From: Brevundimonas mediterranea
GTDB lineage: Bacteria; Pseudomonadota; Alphaproteobacteria; Caulobacterales; Caulobacteraceae
DNA: 64,000 bases
Assembly: GCF_011064825.1 (NCBI RefSeq)
Contig: NZ_CP048751.1
Location: 124,001 to 188,000, forward strand
Reading direction: 5' to 3'
The notes beneath the pieces are model-generated. The model made no database searches and was not told where the DNA came from. It saw nothing but the letters and a program-made list of their open reading frames with translations. A program made the position numbers and the translations under genes. This document shows, in pieces, positions 59,498-64,000 of the stretch (its first letter is position 1; each line of letters opens with the position of its first letter).

Positions 59498-60193
59498 ATG
59501 CCTGCAACCGCCCCGCCCTCGTCCGCCGCCAATGACCGCATCCGTGCGTGGCGACAGGCGCGTCGCGAGGCGGGACTGGTCAAGCTGGAGCTCTGGGTGC
59601 CTGAATCCGCTCGCGACGACGTGAAGGCCGCCGTCCGCGCCATCATCACCGATTCCACCCGCGGCCCCCGGCTTGCTGCTCAGAGCCTTGCCGGCCGCTC
59701 GCGCCGCCCCACTTCTCATTCCATCCCCCCTGGAGACGACCACCACATGGACGCCGTGATCGAAACCCCCTGGACCGTGCCCGCCATCAAGGCGGCGCTC
59801 GATGAATCCCCCCTGCTGCGCGAGGGCGAGATGACCCTGCGCGTGCTGGAGGGCGCCGAGCCCGTCCTGTTGGCGACCATGCACGAATACGGCGACTTGC
59901 CGGTCTATCTCAGCGTCGGCGGCGCCCAGATCGTTTGCTCGGTCCTGCTGTGGCCCGTCGCCGAACAGGCCGACCGCCACGCCTTCAACGAATTCCTGCT
60001 GAAGGCCCAGCGCGTGGTGCCCCTGTCCAACTTCGCCATCACCAACGTCGGCGGCGAAGACGTGTATGAGCTGATGGGCGAACTGTCGTGCAAGACGACC
60101 CTGCAGACCATCCTCATCGAACTGCGCACCCTGGCCGAGAATGCGATCGACGCCACTGAACTGCGTGAAACCTTCGGCGCCGACGCCGCCTGA
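59498..60193 (+). CDS. DUF2170 (YjfI-like) protein with N-terminal extension
   Basis: 231 residues in one frame. The C-terminal 148 residues (from Met84, codon at 59748) are the DUF2170/YjfI domain (WTVPAIKAALDESPLLREGEM, NFAITNVGGEDVYELMGELS). The first 50 residues (NDRIRAWRQARREAGLVKLELWVPESARDDVKAAVRAI) resemble a ribbon-helix-helix DNA-binding motif, joined by a low-complexity linker. The ATG at 59748 has GGAG upstream, so a short form may also be made. First gene of the plus-strand arm. Confidence 0.75.
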   Translation: MPATAPPSSAANDRIRAWRQARREAGLVKLELWVPESARDDVKAAVRAIITDSTRGPRLAAQSLAGRSRRPTSHSIPPGDDHHMDAVIETPWTVPAIKAALDESPLLREGEMTLRVLEGAEPVLLATMHEYGDLPVYLSVGGAQIVCSVLLWPVAEQADRHAFNEFLLKAQRVVPLSNFAITNVGGEDVYELMGELSCKTTLQTILIELRTLAENAIDATELRETFGADAA

Positions 60194-60208
60194 TCCGGAG
60201 ACCCGACC

Positions 60209-60964
60209 ATGTCCATGCTCAGAAAACTCTCCGCCCTGTTCCGCGGTTCGGCCCATGACGCGGCCCAGGGCGTCGTCGACGCCAACGCCCTGAAGATCCT
60301 CGACCAGGAAATCCGCGACGCCGACAACGCCCAAGGCAAGGCGCGCGACGACCTCGCCGGCCTGGTGGCGCGCCGCCGGATGGCCGAAAACGAAATGGCC
60401 AGCTTCCGCGATCAGATCGCCAAATACGAAAGCTCGGCCCGCTCCGCCCTGGGACAGGGCAAGACCGACCTCGCCCGCGAAGTCGCCGGCCGCATCGCCG
60501 AGCTGGAGGTCGAGATCACCAGCCGTGGCCCGCTGATCGAGGACATGAAGACGGCCGAAACGCGCCTGCGCACCGCCATCGCCTCGACCGACCAGAAGAT
60601 CGAGACGCTTCGTCGCGAGATCGACATCGTCAAGGTCAACGACTCCGTCCAGCGCGCCCAGACCTCGGTCGCCCTGAACTCGGCCGGCGCCCAGTCGCGC
60701 ATCGGCTCGGCGGCGGACAGCCTGCAACGCATCAAGCAACGCCAGGCCATCCAGGAAGAAAAACTGAACGCCAGCCAGGCCCTGGAAGACCGCCGCACCG
60801 GCGCCGATCTGGACGCCAAGCTGCGCGAGGCCGGCATCCTGCCCGGTCATTCTTCGGCCGACGACGTTCTGGCTCGCCTCAGCCAGCCGGACGTGACCGT
60901 GGTCACGCCGCGCATCGGCCAATCTACTCCAGGCGTGGCGACCCCCGACAAGGACCCGGCCTGA
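60209..60964 (+). CDS. pspA: PspA/IM30 family membrane-stress protein
   Basis: 251 residues, nearly all helical. An amphipathic N-terminal helix (MSMLRKLSALFRG) for membrane binding, then long coiled coils (about 25-185) with the heptad pattern of PspA/Vipp1 (ESCRT-III-like) proteins, and a flexible C-terminus. PspA rods protect and remodel the inner membrane under stress. It is the YjfJ-type homologue, 15 bases after the DUF2170 gene and 3 before the ATP-grasp gene. Confidence 0.9.
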   Translation: MSMLRKLSALFRGSAHDAAQGVVDANALKILDQEIRDADNAQGKARDDLAGLVARRRMAENEMASFRDQIAKYESSARSALGQGKTDLAREVAGRIAELEVEITSRGPLIEDMKTAETRLRTAIASTDQKIETLRREIDIVKVNDSVQRAQTSVALNSAGAQSRIGSAADSLQRIKQRQAIQEEKLNASQALEDRRTGADLDAKLREAGILPGHSSADDVLARLSQPDVTVVTPRIGQSTPGVATPDKDPA

Positions 60965-60967
60965 ACC

Positions 60968-62134
60968 ATGGAGCGTCTGCGCCTCGAACCCCGAACCGAC
61001 TGGGACGCCAAGGCCGAGGAACTCGGCTTCACCTGGCGCCACACTGACGGCAAACCCTATTGGGACGAGACGGCCGCCTACGCCTTCTCGCTGGCCGAGA
61101 TCGAGGACGGGATCGAGGCGCCGACCGCCGAACTGCACGGCCTCTGCCTGGACCTCGTCAATGAGGCGGTCCAGTCGGAGCGCCTGATGGAACAGCTCGA
61201 TATTCCCGAGCCGATGCGGGACTATGTCGCCGACAGCTGGAAACGGCAGGAGCCGTCCCTCTATGGCCGGTTCGACTTCGCCTATGACGGCGCGGGTCCG
61301 GCCAAGCTCTACGAATACAACGCCGACACCCCGACCAGCATCTATGAGACGGCGGTGTTCCAATGGCTGTGGCTGGAGGACCAGATCGCCGCCGGCGTCC
61401 TGCCCGCCGACGCCGACCAGTTCAACAGCCTGCATGAGAAGCTGGTGGATCGGTTCCGCGCCATCTTCCCGGACGGCGGCTTCCTCCACTTCAGCTCCGA
61501 CGCCGACTTCGTCGAGGACCGCCAGACCGTGCGTTTCCTCGAGGATCTCGCGCGTCAGGCCGGGCTGGACCCTCAGTTCGTCGCCATCGATCAGATCGGC
61601 CTGAACGAAGAGGGCCGGTTCGTGGACCACGAGAACTGGATCATCCAAGCGATGTTCAAGCTCTATCCGTGGGAACATATGCTGCGCGACGACTACGCCG
61701 CCCCCCTGCCGACCGCAGAGGTCACGGTGCTGGAGCCGGCGTGGAAGAGCCTCCTGTCCAACAAGGCCATCCTGCCCCTGCTGTGGGAACGCCACCCCGG
61801 CCACCCCAATCTGCTGGAATCCTATTTCGAGGGCGATCCGAGGGAGACGGCCTTGGGAAGCTCCTATGTCCGCAAGCCCCTGTTCTCGCGCGAAGGCGAC
61901 AATGTCGAACTGATCGATCAGGGCCTCAGCGCCGCCGAGGTGGTGGACGGCGGTTACGGCGAGGGCCGCTACATCCGTCAGGCCCTGCACAATCCGCCGC
62001 GTTTCGACGACAACTATGTCATCGTCGGTTCCTGGGTTGTCGGCGAAGAACCGGCAGGCATCAGCCTGCGCGAGGATCAGGGGCGCATCACCCGCAACAC
62101 CTCGCGCTTCGTGCCCCACTTCATCCGCGACTGA
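60968..62134 (+). CDS. Glutathionylspermidine-synthase-like ATP-grasp protein (YjfC/YgiC-like)
   Basis: 388 residues. The ATP-grasp C-terminal domain of glutathionylspermidine synthase is evident: YGRFDFAYDG, LYEYNADTPTSIYETAVFQW, LLSNKAILPLLWERHP, SYVRKPLFSREGDNVEL and GSWVVGEEPAGISLRED. It lacks the amidase half of the bifunctional E. coli Gsp. It would ligate an amine or peptide to an unknown acid using ATP. Immediately behind pspA, as in the enterobacterial yjf cluster. Confidence 0.9.
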   Translation: MERLRLEPRTDWDAKAEELGFTWRHTDGKPYWDETAAYAFSLAEIEDGIEAPTAELHGLCLDLVNEAVQSERLMEQLDIPEPMRDYVADSWKRQEPSLYGRFDFAYDGAGPAKLYEYNADTPTSIYETAVFQWLWLEDQIAAGVLPADADQFNSLHEKLVDRFRAIFPDGGFLHFSSDADFVEDRQTVRFLEDLARQAGLDPQFVAIDQIGLNEEGRFVDHENWIIQAMFKLYPWEHMLRDDYAAPLPTAEVTVLEPAWKSLLSNKAILPLLWERHPGHPNLLESYFEGDPRETALGSSYVRKPLFSREGDNVELIDQGLSAAEVVDGGYGEGRYIRQALHNPPRFDDNYVIVGSWVVGEEPAGISLREDQGRITRNTSRFVPHFIRD

Positions 62135-62153
62135 CGCTCAACCCGCCGCCTGA

Positions 62154-63953
<1,800 letters not shown>

Positions 63954-64000
63954 GCGAAGGCTCCGAAGACGCCGCCTTGCGGCGACACCCGGCCAGCCTA

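Noticed and set aside
59489..62119. Long minus-strand frame across the DUF2170, PspA and ATP-grasp genes
   Set aside because: Shadow frame; the plus-strand genes have recognised domains and correct spacing.

Overview
The window is high-GC DNA from an alphaproteobacterium of the Caulobacterales, most likely a Brevundimonas-like member of the Caulobacteraceae (inference). The support is a flbT-flaF pair, several TonB-dependent receptors with a dedicated exbB-exbD-tonB set, UPF0262 and DUF2948 next to murA, FadE- and Ivd-type acyl-CoA dehydrogenases, and a tRNA-His with the alphaproteobacterial G1:U72/A73 arrangement. Most of it is ordinary chromosome. Coding density is high, genes overlap by ATGA or TGATG junctions, and five tRNA genes are present (His, Phe, Thr, Leu, Ser).

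Layout. 0.1-4.4 kb: a lipoprotein and a TonB-dependent receptor, separated by a strong hairpin. 4.7-6.2 kb: a small lipoprotein and an M28 peptidase. 6.2-10.8 kb: ligA, a membrane LytTR regulator and an acyltransferase. 11-14.8 kb: an alcohol-oxidation unit (GAF/Fis-type regulator, aldehyde dehydrogenase, zinc alcohol dehydrogenase) with a palindromic operator candidate. 15-19.5 kb: DUF2147 protein, aldo/keto reductase, tRNA-His, exbB-exbD-tonB, tRNA-Phe. 19.5-24 kb: housekeeping genes murA-DUF2948-UPF0262 and infA-maf-RNase G-like-yacG. 24-31.8 kb: tRNA-Thr, APC permease, YunG-like protein, msrB, S41-like protein, lipB, a small FliN-like protein, tRNA-Leu, mgtE. 31.8-41 kb: membrane-anchored lysozyme-like protein, isovaleryl-CoA dehydrogenase, DUF3008, exoD, flbT-flaF, acidic small proteins, MoxR ATPase, a repeat-containing lipoprotein, an HD phosphohydrolase and an NrtR-like NAD regulator.

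41-47.6 kb is the accessory part. An intact tRNA-Ser(CGA) is followed by two convergent remnants of different P4-type integrases. Then comes an intact pyruvate oxidase (poxB), then an IS21-family element (istA-istB). On its left the element abuts what looks like the start of an MFS gene, and on its right the tail of a LysR gene, with no visible target duplication, so adjacent DNA has probably been deleted.

47.9-57.5 kb: a Fec-type signalling and uptake locus. It holds an ECF sigma factor, a FecR anti-sigma, a TonB receptor with an STN signalling domain, and a secreted two-domain enzyme joining a Ca-dependent PI-PLC-like domain to a class A acid phosphatase domain. A second large TonB receptor lies upstream. 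57.6-62.1 kb: a divergent yjf/PspA membrane-stress module (YgiB-like, DUF350 and DUF2491 one way; DUF2170, PspA and a glutathionylspermidine-synthase-like ATP-grasp protein the other). A FadE-type acyl-CoA dehydrogenase closes the window. The Fec/PI-PLC locus and the yjf/PspA module are the best candidates for under-described biology.
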